A DNA stretch of 64,000 nucleotides, taken from positions 186,001 through 250,000 of the forward strand of contig NZ_QQTY01000002.1 in NCBI RefSeq assembly GCF_003670115.1, in the 5' to 3' direction. Positions within the stretch are counted from its first letter, which is position 1; every line of letters begins with the position of its first letter. The position numbers were made by a program, and so were the translations under genes. Below the pieces are notes generated by a model. It did no database searches. It saw nothing but the letters and a program-made list of their open reading frames with translations, and had not been told where the DNA came from. This DNA comes from Natronorubrum halophilum (GTDB lineage Archaea; Halobacteriota; Halobacteria; Halobacteriales; Natrialbaceae). Below, one piece after another: positions 1 through 10,059 of this stretch.

Positions 1-1413
1 TTGCTGTACGCGTGGGGTTTCCGGGGCGATTTGGTCGGGATAGGACATCGGACTCGTACGGGGGTTCGTAATCCGCTCCCAAATGCGTTCTTCCGTTCGG
101 ACTGGGGCGAGCCGTTCGTCCTCCAGAACGGAGTCCCGGTCGACCGACGAAGCGGTCGTGTTTTCGACGCTCACCTTCGATGATACTGGTTTCGTATCGC
201 CACATGACGTTTATCAACTGGCGATGAGCGATCTCGTCGGTTACATCCCGACTCGAGCCGCCGCGAACGTCGTCCGCTGAACTGCTGAAATCCGGATTTC
301 TCGTCAGCGTGCTCGTCGGCTCGATTCCAGCGCCCAGCTTCGCGGATTTCACCCTCCCTCGAGCGAGGAACACGGAGTTCGGCCGAATCGAACTGGGTCG
401 TGCTCGAGGAGTTCCTCGTCGCTATGGAATCGAGCGACCGCGCTCGGCGGGCGATTGTGCAATCGGGTGACTGCGGCGGCCGGTCGAGGAAGACGCGTTC
501 ACGAGGTATTCTTGAACGAGTCCGGTATTGTTTGGAAAGCATACCATGTTTAGCGACCGAGTGACTCAGCCGAGCGCATCGAACTATTGTGTCCGGGCGA
601 TCGCGTCGCGGTTTGGTCCGCGAACTCCGAACGCGCTCGTCTCGGCGGCTGCCGTGATTTCTTGCCCCAGTGTTACTCCGGGTGACCTCTCACCGGCGCT
701 ACGTGCATCGCCGGACCGAGACGGCCCTCTCGAGTGCGTCCATCGGTTCTTCGAGTGATGTTCTCGCTCGCGCGAACGCACGTAGAATTCACATTTCAGA
801 CGATAACGTGGATTTCAGCGAGAACCGTTTGGAACCCTCGAGACCCTGGTTTTCGACGGAACTTGCCACTCCGCTCCGCTGCTCGATCCAACCCGATGTC
901 GTTCGATCGTCGCCCTGTTCGTCGAGTGGCCGGTCGCATCGCGATCGGAGTCAGAACCGGATGCGGTACCGCTTGCAAGCACGGCCGGTGGGGCTGTCGA
1001 ATCGGTTTCGCGGATCGGGCGAGCCATTCGGGAGTTGCCGTTTCCGAACGGGCCGCGGACGATTACCCGTGGATCGTTCCAGCGCGGTGCTCTGTGACCT
1101 GTGTGAAGACGATCACGAACGTACTTCGATTCACACTCAACTGCGCCTATTTTCGCGGTCGCGCGGTCAGGCGAAGTTCGATCCGCTCGCCTCTGCTTTC
1201 CGATAGTGGGTTTTCCACGAGAGTTCGTCGGTAGCCACGATATCGACGAGAGAGAGTCTGATGCGCCGACTTCGTTAGTGAAGGAACTCCGCTGAGTAAC
1301 TCGAGATGGACCAACACCTGGCCCATAAATCATATACTGCGATATCGAATCTTTCGGAAGTATCGGAATCGGGACGCCGTCGTTTAAGGGGATCGACGGG
1401 GAACTGAAAGGAT
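1..1413. other. 1.4 kb without a convincing gene, upstream of orc1/cdc6
   Basis: Open frames occur here on both strands, but their translations are rich in Arg, Ser and Pro rather than acidic and match no family I recognise, so I call no gene. The stretch ends at an Orc1/Cdc6 gene. Haloarchaeal origins commonly lie beside such genes, so I looked for ORB-type repeats. I saw only single TTTCC-like half sites, for example near 1040 and 1210, and no clear repeated ORB. It may be an inactive or diverged origin region, or degraded DNA. Confidence 0.4.
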
Positions 1414-2436
1414 GTGATCGTGGATGGTCGCGTCCTGCGCGAGGATTTCGTGCCCAGCGAGGCGGTTCACCGCCACGACGAGGTGAACCTCCTTTCGGAA
1501 ACGCTCGAGCCGCTGCTGTACGATCAGCGGGCGGACCCGTCGTTTCTCTTCGGTCCGACCGGCGTCGGCAAGACCTGTATCGCCCGGTACACGCTCGCCC
1601 AGCTGTGCAAACAGGAACCCACGGTGCAGGTTGCCTACGTCAACTGCTGGCAGGAGTACACCCGGTTTCGGGTCCTCTACAGCGTCCTCGAGGACGTCGG
1701 TCAAACGGTCGACATCCACCGATCGACGGCGAAGGACGAACTGTTCGACCGACTGGGGCGGACGGACGACCAGCCGGTCGTCGTTATTTTGGACGAGGTC
1801 GATCAGTTAGAGGAGACGGCCGCGCTGTACGACCTGCACCGATTGGGGCACGTCTCGCTCGTGTTGATCGCCAACCGCGAGGAGGAACTGTTCGCGAGTT
1901 TCGACGATCGAGTGCGTTCGCGGCTTCGGGCGGGGACCCGCGTTCGATTCGATCGGTACGGTACCGACGAACTCGCCGCGATCCTCGCGGAGCGAGCGAA
2001 CAAGGCCCTCGAGCCGGGCGTGGTGACCGACGACCAGTTGCGAACGATCGCCGACGCCGCGTCGGGCGACGCTCGAGTGGGGATCGGCATCTTGCGGTCG
2101 GCCGCCCGGCGAGCAACACAGCAGGGTGACGAGGTGGTGACCGACGCCGGCCTCGAGGCGGCGATTCCGGACGCTCGCACGGCGATTCGCCGGAAGACCG
2201 TCGAGGGGCTGATCGAACACCAGCGCATCCTGTACGACATCATCGCGTCAGCGGGCGAGATCGATCCGGGAACCCTCTACGACGCGTACGAACGGCGCGT
2301 CGAGAACCCGAAGACCAAGCGCACGCTGCGGAACTATCTGACGAAGATGGTCCACTACGACCTGATCGAAGCCGTCGGGAAGCGTCGCGGGCGGACCTAC
2401 CGGATCGTCGACGACGAGGCGGTCGACCGCCAGTGA
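1414..2436 (+). CDS. Orc1/Cdc6 family replication initiator
   Basis: This is an AAA+ ATPase of the archaeal Orc1/Cdc6 family, which binds origin repeats and helps load the MCM helicase. At 340 residues it is slightly short for the family. Walker A is GPTGVGKT near residues 45-52, Walker B is VVILDEVDQ near residue 125, sensor 1 is in LIANREEE, and the sensor 2 region is SGDARVGIGILR. The C-terminal ~90 residues fit the winged-helix DNA-binding domain. The start is GTG, since an ATG two bases upstream runs straight into a stop. Haloarchaea carry many paralogues, so I do not assign a number or claim that an active origin lies here. A sensor kinase follows after 83 bases. Confidence 0.9.
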   Translation: MIVDGRVLREDFVPSEAVHRHDEVNLLSETLEPLLYDQRADPSFLFGPTGVGKTCIARYTLAQLCKQEPTVQVAYVNCWQEYTRFRVLYSVLEDVGQTVDIHRSTAKDELFDRLGRTDDQPVVVILDEVDQLEETAALYDLHRLGHVSLVLIANREEELFASFDDRVRSRLRAGTRVRFDRYGTDELAAILAERANKALEPGVVTDDQLRTIADAASGDARVGIGILRSAARRATQQGDEVVTDAGLEAAIPDARTAIRRKTVEGLIEHQRILYDIIASAGEIDPGTLYDAYERRVENPKTKRTLRNYLTKMVHYDLIEAVGKRRGRTYRIVDDEAVDRQ

Positions 2437-2481
2437 CGGACCTCTGCGAAAACGAAAGCGGAGTCCGTTTCGAGCACTACC

Positions 2482-2487
2482 TTTATA
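2482..2487 (+). promoter_or_regulatory. TATA-like box before the histidine kinase
   Basis: TTTATA lies about 33-38 bases upstream of the ATG at 2520, in the short gap after the orc1/cdc6 stop. It supports a separate promoter for the kinase and argues against a GTG start at 2433 that would overlap the initiator gene. Confidence 0.4.
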
Positions 2488-2519
2488 CTCGTCAATCGAT
2501 TTGTGAGTACCACTCGAAT

Positions 2520-4631
2520 ATGGCAACCTCCGACCCGCCGATAGGTCAGCTCCGGTCGCGCGTCCGGCAACAGGAGGTCGTCGCCGAACTCGGCCAGCAG
2601 GCCCTCGAGTCCCCCGATATCGAGCGTCTACTGGACGACGCTGTCGACGCCGTCCGGGACGCCCTCGAGGTGGACTACTGTGGGATTTTCGAGGTGCTCC
2701 CCGACGCCGATACAGTCGTGCTCAGACACGGGGACGGGTGGCAGGATAACCGCGTCGGCTCGGCGACGATCCCGACCGGTTCGGACTCACAGACGGAGTA
2801 CGCCCTCGCCTCCGAGGGGCCGGTCGTCGTCACCGACTTCGAAACCGAGAACCGTTTTTCGGACTCGGCGCTGCTCGCCGACCACGACGTCACGAGCGGT
2901 ATCAGCGCCGTCGTCGGATCGCCCAAGGAGCCGTGGGGTGTTCTCAGCGTTCACGCGACGGCGGAACGCGAGTTCACCGAACACGACGCGACGTTCGTCG
3001 AGCGCGTCGCGAACGTCGTCGCCTCCGCGATCGATAATCAGCGACCACGCCGAACGCTCGAGGGAGAACTCGAGACGACGTTCGACCGGGTCACGGACGC
3101 GTTTTTCGGGCTGAATACGGACTGGGAGGTGACGTTCGTCAACGATCGCGCACAGAAACTGATCGATCCTGACGACGCGGGACCGATCGGAGAGTGTATC
3201 TGGGAACTCGTCCCCGATCTCGTCGACTCGACGTTCGAGGCGGAGTGCCGACGGGCGATGTCGACGCAGGAACCGACATCTTTCGAAGAGTACGTCTCGT
3301 CACTCGAGACGTGGCTCGAGGTCCGCGCCTATCCCTCTCCGACGGGACTCTCGATCTTCCTTCGGGACGGTAGCGAGCGAACGGAGATCGAGCGGGAACT
3401 GCACCAGAACAACCGAACGCTCCAGCGACTCTACGCGATCACTGCGGACCGGGAGCGGAGCTTCGACGAGAAGGTCCAGCAACTGCTCGAGGTCGGCTGC
3501 GAGCGCCTCGGGCTCGAAGTCGGATTCGTGGCCGATATCGACGAGCGCAACGACCGGTTCGAGGTGGTCCACGCGAGCGGAAACGACGACCGGCTACAGC
3601 CGGGATCGGTGACGAACCTCTCGGATACTTACTGCCGACGAACGATCGAATCCGACGGGTTGCTCGTGCTCACGAACGCGCCCGTGGAAGGGTGGGGGGA
3701 CGACCACGCCTACGACAGGTGGGACTTCGATAGTTATCTCGGCGGCCGAATTCACGTCGAGGGCGACCTCTACGGTACGCTGTGTTTCGCCGACGACACC
3801 GCCCGATCGACGTCGTTTACCCCCGCCGAACGGAGCTTCGTCGAACTCCTCACACAGTGGCTCAGCTACGAACTCGAGCGTCAACGCCATCAGCAAGAGC
3901 TCGAGGAGCTGGTGGCGGATCTCGAGGCCTCGAACGAGCGCCTGGAGCAGTTCGCGTACGCGGCCTCACACGACTTACAGGAGCCGCTCCGGATGGTCGC
4001 GAGCTACCTCTCTCTCGTCGAGCGCCGCTACGCTGACGAACTCGACGAGGACGGCCAGGAATTCATCGAGTACGCGGTCGACGGGGCGACGCGGATGCAG
4101 CGGATGATCGACGGCTTACTGGCGTACTCGCGGGTCGATACGCAGGATAATCCACTCGAAACCGTCGATATCGGTGCCATCATCGAGGACGTCGTCACCG
4201 ATCTCGAGGTGCGAATCGAGGAGACCGGTGCCGATATCACCGTCGAGCCCCTTCCGACGGTGTACGGCGATCCCGGTCAGCTTCGGCAGGTATTCCAGAA
4301 CCTGCTGGATAACGCGATCACGTACGCGGGCGAGCAGCCCCCACGTATATCAGTGTTCGCGGCAAAAGATGGACACCAGTGGGAAATCTCAGTTCGGGAC
4401 TGGGGAATCGGGATCGACCCTGACGACGCGGACCACATCTTCCAGGTGTTCAACCGGCTTCACAGCGCCGACGAGTACGACGGAGCCGGAATCGGGCTCG
4501 CGCTCTGTGACCGAATCGTCGAGCGACACGACGGCGATATTCGCGTCGATTCGACACCGGGTGAGGGGGCGACGTTCTCGGTGACACTCCCGGCACCGCC
4601 GGACACTGCCGCCACCGGGACCCATGAGTGA
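2520..4631 (+). CDS. GAF-PAS-GAF sensor histidine kinase
   Basis: This 703-residue sensor kinase has no membrane segment, so it is probably a cytoplasmic sensor. The order is GAF (about 30-175), PAS (about 185-290), a second GAF (about 315-460), a short coiled coil, HisKA and HATPase. The phospho-acceptor His484 sits in the H-box [10 protein letters not shown]. The N box is QNLLDNA and the G boxes include DWGIGI and GAGIGLAL. I chose the ATG at 2520 because a TATA-like box precedes it. The stop overlaps an alternative GTG start of the response regulator that follows, so the two genes are probably co-transcribed and partners. The signal sensed cannot be told from the sequence. Confidence 0.9.
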   Translation: MATSDPPIGQLRSRVRQQEVVAELGQQALESPDIERLLDDAVDAVRDALEVDYCGIFEVLPDADTVVLRHGDGWQDNRVGSATIPTGSDSQTEYALASEGPVVVTDFETENRFSDSALLADHDVTSGISAVVGSPKEPWGVLSVHATAEREFTEHDATFVERVANVVASAIDNQRPRRTLEGELETTFDRVTDAFFGLNTDWEVTFVNDRAQKLIDPDDAGPIGECIWELVPDLVDSTFEAECRRAMSTQEPTSFEEYVSSLETWLEVRAYPSPTGLSIFLRDGSERTEIERELHQNNRTLQRLYAITADRERSFDEKVQQLLEVGCERLGLEVGFVADIDERNDRFEVVHASGNDDRLQPGSVTNLSDTYCRRTIESDGLLVLTNAPVEGWGDDHAYDRWDFDSYLGGRIHVEGDLYGTLCFADDTARSTSFTPAERSFVELLTQWLSYELERQRHQQELEELVADLEASNERLEQFAYAASHDLQEPLRMVASYLSLVERRYADELDEDGQEFIEYAVDGATRMQRMIDGLLAYSRVDTQDNPLETVDIGAIIEDVVTDLEVRIEETGADITVEPLPTVYGDPGQLRQVFQNLLDNAITYAGEQPPRISVFAAKDGHQWEISVRDWGIGIDPDDADHIFQVFNRLHSADEYDGAGIGLALCDRIVERHDGDIRVDSTPGEGATFSVTLPAPPDTAATGTHE

Positions 4632-4642
4632 ACCAGACAGCA

Positions 4643-5101
4643 ATGAGTAATTCGAGACAGTCCAGGTCGGAGCCAGCACAGATCCTCTTAGTCGAAGATA
4701 ATCCGGGTGACGTTCGACTGACCCAGGAGGCGTTCAAACAGGGCCGCATCGAGAACGAACTGCACGTCGTCTCCGACGGCAACGAGGCTCTCAAGTTCCT
4801 CTACCAGCGCGGTGGATACGCCGACGTTCCGCGCCCGGACCTCATCCTGTTGGATCTCAACTTACCGAAAAAGGACGGCGAGGAAGTCCTCGAGGAGCTC
4901 AAGGGAGATTCGGACCTGCAAGCGATTCCAGTGATCGTCCTGACAAGCTCTCGGGCCGAGGAGGACGTCGTCAGGTCCTACGAACTGCACGCAAACGCGT
5001 ATCTCACGAAGCCGGTCGATCCGGACGACTTCATCGAAACCGTTCGCGCGTTCGAGAAGTTCTGGTTCTCGGTGGTTCGACTCCCGCCGGAGGGTGACTA
5101 G
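4643..5101 (+). CDS. single-domain response regulator (Rcp1-like)
   Basis: This is a stand-alone receiver domain of about 152 residues. LLVEDNPGD holds the acidic pocket, Asp71 in LLDLNLP is the expected phosphorylation site, and [11 protein letters not shown] and LTKPVDP carry the conserved Thr/Ser and Lys. There is no output domain, so it probably relays phosphate from the adjacent kinase or acts by protein contact. I use the ATG at 4643; an in-frame GTG at 4628 would overlap the kinase stop. It lies between the kinase and the REC-GAF-Bat regulator in one directon. A very similar orphan regulator lies at 30161-30613. Confidence 0.9.
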   Translation: MSNSRQSRSEPAQILLVEDNPGDVRLTQEAFKQGRIENELHVVSDGNEALKFLYQRGGYADVPRPDLILLDLNLPKKDGEEVLEELKGDSDLQAIPVIVLTSSRAEEDVVRSYELHANAYLTKPVDPDDFIETVRAFEKFWFSVVRLPPEGD

Positions 5102-5103
5102 CA

Positions 5104-6804
5104 ATGAGTGAACCGAACACGAAGACGGAGACGGAGATGGAGACGGGAACTGACACCGATTCGGAGACGCTGGAGATCCTCCTGATCGAGGACAATCCCG
5201 GCGACGCACGCTTGATTCAGGAGATGCTTCGGGGGACCGAAGAACTCGCTCAGCGTGTCAGCCCGGACGACGCCGCGGGGCGAACGCCCGAGATCACTAA
5301 CGAGACGCGGCTTGAGGCGGGTCTCGAGACGATGGAGGAGATGACCGTCGACGTGGTGTTGCTCGACCTGAACCTCCCCGACAGCGAGGGGCTCAAAACG
5401 CTCGAGACGGTCCACGCGGAAAGCGAGCAGACGCCGATCGTCGTCTTGACCGGCGTACGCGACCAGCAAGTCGGCGTCCAGGCGATCCAGCGCGGCGCAC
5501 AGGACTTCCTCGTAAAGGACGAGGTGACGAGCGAGTTGCTCGTTCGAACGATTCACCACGCGATCGAGCGCGCCCGGCAGGAGCGCGAACGTCAGCGCCA
5601 GCGCGACCAACTAGAGGCGCTGAACCGGCTCAATCGGATCGGTCACGACATCACCCACGCGGTGATTACGACCGAGACGCGAGCCGATCTCGAGCAGCGG
5701 GTCTGTGATCGACTCGCCGAGTCCGACGGCTATCGGTTCGCGTGGATCGGCGGGGTCAACCCGGGAAGCGATCGCGTGGTGCCGAAAGCGGCGGCCGGCG
5801 TCGAAGACGGGTACCTCGACAGCGTCGCTATCAGCGTCGACGAAGACGATGCCGCCGGACAGGGGCCGTCCGGAACGGCGGTCCGAACCGGGTCCGTTCA
5901 GGTCGCGAACGACATGGCGGACGAACCGACCTTCGAGCCGTGGCGTGACGCAGCGCTCGAGCGCGGCTACCAGTCGTCTGCGGCGATCCCGATCATCCAC
6001 GAGGACCTCGTTTACGGCGTCCTGAACATTTATTCGTCCTCGCCGCGAGCGTTCGCCGGCCCCGAAACGACGATCCTCGCCCGAATCGGCGACGTCATCG
6101 CGCACGCGATCACGGCGATCGAGCGGAAAGACGCCCTCGTGAGCGACGCCGTCATCGAACTCGAGTTCCGCGTCGACGAACTGGCGGAGCCGCTGATCGA
6201 CCTGTCGGCGGACGAATCGTGTCGGATCGAACTCGAGCAACTGATCCGCGGGGACGAGACGCTACTCGCCTACGGCTCGGCACACGGTATCGATCAGGAG
6301 GTGTTTAAGGAGACGATCGCGGACACCGACGGGTTCAGCGAGGTCCGGTTCCTCGCAGCCAGACGCGACGAATTCGAGTTCGAACTCGTCGCGCCGGCGG
6401 CCGTCTCGCTGTTCGAGACGATCGCGACCCACGGCGGTCGGGTTCGATCGGCGACGATCGACGACGGCGAGTTCCGCTTCGTCGTCGAACTCTCCCGGGG
6501 ACGAGACACCCGCCAGATGATCGAACTCATCAAAGAGGAGCGCGACGACGTCACCTACCTCGCCCAGCGGACCAGCGAGCGCAGCGAGCGCAGCGAGTCG
6601 GGGTCGTCGTCGGTCCTCTCCGATGAACTCACCGAAAAACAGCGAGCGGCCCTCGAGACGGCGTACTTCGCGGGGTACTTCGATTGGCCCCGCGAGAGCA
6701 CCGGCGAGGAGATCTCCGAACGACTCGGTATCGCGCCGGCGACGTTCAACCAGCACCTCCGAACGGCCGAACGAAAGTTCTTCGACTCGGTTCTCGGGGA
6801 GTAG
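5104..6804 (+). CDS. REC-GAF-Bat-HTH_10 transcriptional regulator
   Basis: This 566-residue regulator has an N-terminal receiver (LLIEDNPGD; predicted phospho-Asp88 in LLDLNLP), a helical linker, a GAF domain (about 180-330), a bacterio-opsin-activator-type region and a C-terminal helix-turn-helix of the HTH_10 class near ISERLGIAPATFNQHLR. The linker before the HTH contains a short Ser-Glu-Arg tandem repeat, encoded by an imperfect 9-base repeat near 6575. It begins two bases after the upstream response regulator stop, so kinase, relay and DNA-binding output form one cluster. Bat-type proteins regulate transcription in haloarchaea; the target here is unknown. Confidence 0.88.
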   Translation: MSEPNTKTETEMETGTDTDSETLEILLIEDNPGDARLIQEMLRGTEELAQRVSPDDAAGRTPEITNETRLEAGLETMEEMTVDVVLLDLNLPDSEGLKTLETVHAESEQTPIVVLTGVRDQQVGVQAIQRGAQDFLVKDEVTSELLVRTIHHAIERARQERERQRQRDQLEALNRLNRIGHDITHAVITTETRADLEQRVCDRLAESDGYRFAWIGGVNPGSDRVVPKAAAGVEDGYLDSVAISVDEDDAAGQGPSGTAVRTGSVQVANDMADEPTFEPWRDAALERGYQSSAAIPIIHEDLVYGVLNIYSSSPRAFAGPETTILARIGDVIAHAITAIERKDALVSDAVIELEFRVDELAEPLIDLSADESCRIELEQLIRGDETLLAYGSAHGIDQEVFKETIADTDGFSEVRFLAARRDEFEFELVAPAAVSLFETIATHGGRVRSATIDDGEFRFVVELSRGRDTRQMIELIKEERDDVTYLAQRTSERSERSESGSSSVLSDELTEKQRAALETAYFAGYFDWPRESTGEEISERLGIAPATFNQHLRTAERKFFDSVLGE

Positions 6805-6833
6805 GGCCGCCGACCACGACCTCGTTTTACGGA

Positions 6834-7745
6834 TCAGTTAGACGACTTCGACGGACGATCGATCTGCTCTTCCGGAGAGCGGTTCCGTTCGAATCGCCGC
6901 CGGATTCGTCCGGCGACGTTCTTCGCCAAGACCCGCCCCGAAAACGCGAGCGTACGCCGCCGATCCCGATAGTACATCTCTCCCAGTTGGTCGTCAGGGA
7001 CGGACTCCGGGTCGACGGTCGGATCGCGCAGATTGGAGATTCCGTCCGCGAGGAGTTCGATCTGTTTCAGCGCGATCCGATCGAAGACGTCCCAGAGCGT
7101 GTGGCAGTCCTGGAGACTGACGTCGTCGTACGCCACGATCTCGCCGCCGTCGATCGATTCGTTCACCCGCTGGAGCGTCGATCCCGCCTGCGTCCGTCCG
7201 TCGTGGAAGATCGGCGGAGGTCCCATCCCGCGGTAGTTCCGGATATCCGCGGGATGAAAGCTCAAAACGCCGTACTCCGGCGCGGTCAGAACCGCTCCGC
7301 GGATGAGTCCGAACCCGAAGCGGACCACGACGTCACACTCCGCCGCCAGCCGATCGACGATTTCGTCGGGGAGTTCGTTCCAGCCGTTCTCGGTCTGTGG
7401 CTCACAGCTGACGTGAGCGGCATCAGCCAGACAGTCGATGCGTTCCGCCGTGTGTCGGTGCCAGAGTCGCTGCTCGTCGCCGAGCAGTCGGCCGATACTC
7501 CGCTCCGCGAGGATGAACGTCCACGCCCGCTCCTCCCGGAGGAGATCGAAGAACTGTACGATATCGTCGAGCCCGACTCGCTTCTTTTGGTTCCACGACT
7601 CGGCTTCGTACTCCGTGGTATCCCCGTTGTGAACAACCAGCGGGATCTCGACGTCGGTTTCCTCCTGGAGCCGTTCTATCGCGTGGACTTGCCACTCGTA
7701 GAGATACGGCTCGGTCAGAATACCGACCGTCGCTGGTTTGGTCAT
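6834..7745 (-). CDS. formyltransferase-fold protein
   Basis: This protein of about 303 residues belongs to the formyl-transferase fold shared by methionyl-tRNA, GAR and sugar-amine formyltransferases. The core signature is FHPADIRNYRGMGPP, followed by a segment containing ESIDGGEIV. The His of HP and the downstream Asp are present, but the Asn normally two residues before that His is Ser (GVLSFHP), so classical activity is uncertain. The substrate is unknown; sugar or lipid-linked substrates are possible. I chose the ATG at 7745 over 7757 because a TATA-like TAACTA lies about 28 bases upstream, which fits a leaderless start. It converges on the Bat regulator gene. Confidence 0.7.
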   Translation of the reverse strand: MTKPATVGILTEPYLYEWQVHAIERLQEETDVEIPLVVHNGDTTEYEAESWNQKKRVGLDDIVQFFDLLREERAWTFILAERSIGRLLGDEQRLWHRHTAERIDCLADAAHVSCEPQTENGWNELPDEIVDRLAAECDVVVRFGFGLIRGAVLTAPEYGVLSFHPADIRNYRGMGPPPIFHDGRTQAGSTLQRVNESIDGGEIVAYDDVSLQDCHTLWDVFDRIALKQIELLADGISNLRDPTVDPESVPDDQLGEMYYRDRRRTLAFSGRVLAKNVAGRIRRRFERNRSPEEQIDRPSKSSN

Positions 7746-7949
7746 GTGGCCGCTCATTCGCAGCTTCGTGCTTAGTTACCGGCACCATGTTGGCCGAATT
7801 ACCCGCAGAAACCGGGTATTGTCGACCGCAATCCGGCCGATGACGGCTGCGTCACCTGTACGGTCCGCTGACTACCCATTTCAGGTATCGATCGGCGATC
7901 CGGTTTCGTTTTCGAAAGAGCAAGGGAACAGTCGAGCGTCTACCCGCGC

Positions 7950-8063
7950 GTGACCGGCGATACCAACGGCGACTGTGACTGTCTCGAGTGCGAGCTCTGT
8001 GGCGAGACCGTTCCCGCAGCGGTCTATCGCGAGCACCTGCTCAAGGCGTGTCCCGGCCGGTGA
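7950..8063 (+). CDS. 37-residue Cys-rich zinc-finger microprotein
   Basis: A GTG-started frame encodes 37 residues with CDCLECELCG followed by YREHLLKACPG. The pattern C-x2-C with a later H-x5-C resembles a compact C2HC zinc finger. It ends 24 bases before the convergent arcS gene. Very small zinc-finger proteins are common in haloarchaea and often missed by gene callers. Its role is unknown. The alternative is chance, but the spacing of Cys and His and the acidic start make coding likely. Confidence 0.6.
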   Translation: MTGDTNGDCDCLECELCGETVPAAVYREHLLKACPGR

Positions 8064-8087
8064 GCGGAGACGGGGAGCGCCGATCGA

Positions 8088-9845
8088 TCACTTCTCTTCG
8101 ACGTGGCGGATTTCACACGCGATGCCGCGCGAACTCTCCGCCATCTCGCAACCGAACATCTCCGCGCGACCGACGCCGAAGGCCTTCGGTCCCTCGACAA
8201 CGACCTCGTCGCCGACGCGAATCGCCTCGTCCGCGTCGACGACACCCGGCGCGAGCACGCTCCCGTGCGGGACGAAGCCGTCGATCTCGACCCGCTTGGT
8301 CGGCGCGTCGCTGCCGATCCACCGTCGGGCACCTGCGAGGGTAAACGAGAGCGTACCGTACTGGGGAACCATCGTCGCGAGCTGGGTTTCCTCGGTATCG
8401 CGCACCTGAATCTTCGGATACCGACTCGTCGTTTGGACGTCGTCGAAGAGGTCGTCGCCCGCGCCGTCGCCGAGCAGATAGTCGGCGATGGCCCGGACAG
8501 TATTGTGCTCGCGTTCGCGTTTGGAGTACTTCAATTCGTCCGACAGCGCGTCGGAAAGGGCCGCGAGCGACTCGTCGTTGGTCGGGTGGTCGTCGACCGT
8601 GTAGGTGACGTCGATCTCGAGTCGCTTCTCGACCCGTTCGACGATGTCGCGGTAACCGCCGTCGGGAACGTGAGCGATAATCTTCTGATACTCGTTACGT
8701 TCGAGATAGCGCTGAAGGACTTCGCTGACGAACGTTTTTTCGTCCTCGGACCAGCGGCCCGTAACCACGGTGTCGTAGTGTTGGGCCGGGTAGGTCGTCT
8801 CGAGTTCCTGCGGGACGACGCCGATCGGACTCGTCATCGAAACCAGGTGGCCGCGCCACTGGACGGCGTCGTGGAACTGCCGGTGGCTCTGGGACTCGCT
8901 GTAGGGTTTCGTCGCCGAGCAGGGAACCAGGACGAGCGGGTTCGAAAAGCGGTTCCGGTACCGGGTCGTCACGCGGTCGGCGAAGCGCTGGATCTCGACT
9001 CGACGAAGGGTATCCGAACTCGACGCGTTGATCTGTGCATCGCGGAGGATCGGCGTGCGCTCCTCGAGGTAGCCCCACTGGGAGTCCAGTTCGCGCACGG
9101 CGGCGGTGAGCCACTGGTCGTGGCGAGCCTGGCCCTCGACGTAGTCCCGGAGGCGGCCGTCGCGGATGCGACGGCGGACGATGCCGAGCTCGGCCCGAAG
9201 CGCGTTGGCGTTGTGTTCGGCGCAGTCCTCGCGGGTGAACTCGTCGCGGGGCTGCTGGCAGGCCGGACACGAGCAGGGGAGTTCCTCGAGATCCTCGAGG
9301 AAGTAGGCCTCGTCGGTCGTCAGATATCGTCCTTCCGTCCCCTTCACGACGGCTGCGGTCTCGTCGAACAGATCGACGCCGGCGTAGGCGAGCAGGGCGA
9401 CGTTTCGCGGCGTGGCGACGCCGGAGAACAGGAGCGCGGTGTCGGCGGGAATCGTCTCGCGGACGTTCACGACGGCCTCGACGAGCGCCGCGCCGTGGCC
9501 CCTGATCGACTGGACGTCAGAGACGGCGTAGGCGTCAGTACCGTGGTCCGCGGGGCTCTCGCTCGAGACGACCGCGACACTCGGATACTCGACGTCGGGG
9601 TAGTCGACGGCGAACGATTCCTGTACTTCTTCGGCGGTGCCGCCGGGGAACGCTCGGTGGGGAAGAACGGTGAGTTTCGACTCGTCGCCCTCGGGGAGGT
9701 CTCGATCGTCACTCCAGAGCGACCCCGCATCCTCGAGGACGTCGTCGACGACTGCCGGAGTCGTCACGGGCGACTCGAGATCGAGGCGCAGTTCGCCCAC
9801 GCGCGCGGCCCCATCGCGCTCGTGGATTTCGAAGTAATCGGTCAT
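8088..9845 (-). CDS. arcS: archaeosine synthase ArcS (TgtA2)
   Basis: ArcS converts preQ0 at position 15 of archaeal tRNAs towards archaeosine (G+), acting after TgtA. The protein is 585 residues. It has a TGT-like N-terminal part with a Cys cluster (LPCSCPACQQP), a central segment with LVLVPCSATKPYS typical of ArcS, and a C-terminal PUA RNA-binding domain over the last ~75 residues (GVVDADEAIRVGDEV). I start it at MTDYFEIHERDG (9845); the longer frame upstream is Arg/Ser-rich and not halophilic in composition. tgtA, the enzyme for the preceding step, is about 1.5 kb away on the same strand. Confidence 0.93.
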   Translation of the reverse strand: MTDYFEIHERDGAARVGELRLDLESPVTTPAVVDDVLEDAGSLWSDDRDLPEGDESKLTVLPHRAFPGGTAEEVQESFAVDYPDVEYPSVAVVSSESPADHGTDAYAVSDVQSIRGHGAALVEAVVNVRETIPADTALLFSGVATPRNVALLAYAGVDLFDETAAVVKGTEGRYLTTDEAYFLEDLEELPCSCPACQQPRDEFTREDCAEHNANALRAELGIVRRRIRDGRLRDYVEGQARHDQWLTAAVRELDSQWGYLEERTPILRDAQINASSSDTLRRVEIQRFADRVTTRYRNRFSNPLVLVPCSATKPYSESQSHRQFHDAVQWRGHLVSMTSPIGVVPQELETTYPAQHYDTVVTGRWSEDEKTFVSEVLQRYLERNEYQKIIAHVPDGGYRDIVERVEKRLEIDVTYTVDDHPTNDESLAALSDALSDELKYSKREREHNTVRAIADYLLGDGAGDDLFDDVQTTSRYPKIQVRDTEETQLATMVPQYGTLSFTLAGARRWIGSDAPTKRVEIDGFVPHGSVLAPGVVDADEAIRVGDEVVVEGPKAFGVGRAEMFGCEMAESSRGIACEIRHVEEK

Positions 9846-10059
9846 ACCAGAAACTGGGTGGGGGAGGGCGAAAGAGGCTGTCGGTCGCGGCTCGCGAGTC
9901 GCGGTCGCACTCGGCCGAGAGGCAGACGTGACGGATCTCCCCGCCATCGCGGCTCGAGCGCGTCACTCGACGCACCCGGGGTCCACGCTCGCCGTCGATC
10001 GGTTCCTCGTCGGAGTGAGACGCCGTCTCCGTGGCGAATAGCGACGTTAGTGGACGGTT

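Noticed and set aside
815-1333. 172-codon reverse-strand frame in the first 1.4 kb
   Set aside because: Composition is Ser/Arg-rich, not acidic; no family match; overlaps other equally open frames, as expected for high-G+C noncoding DNA.
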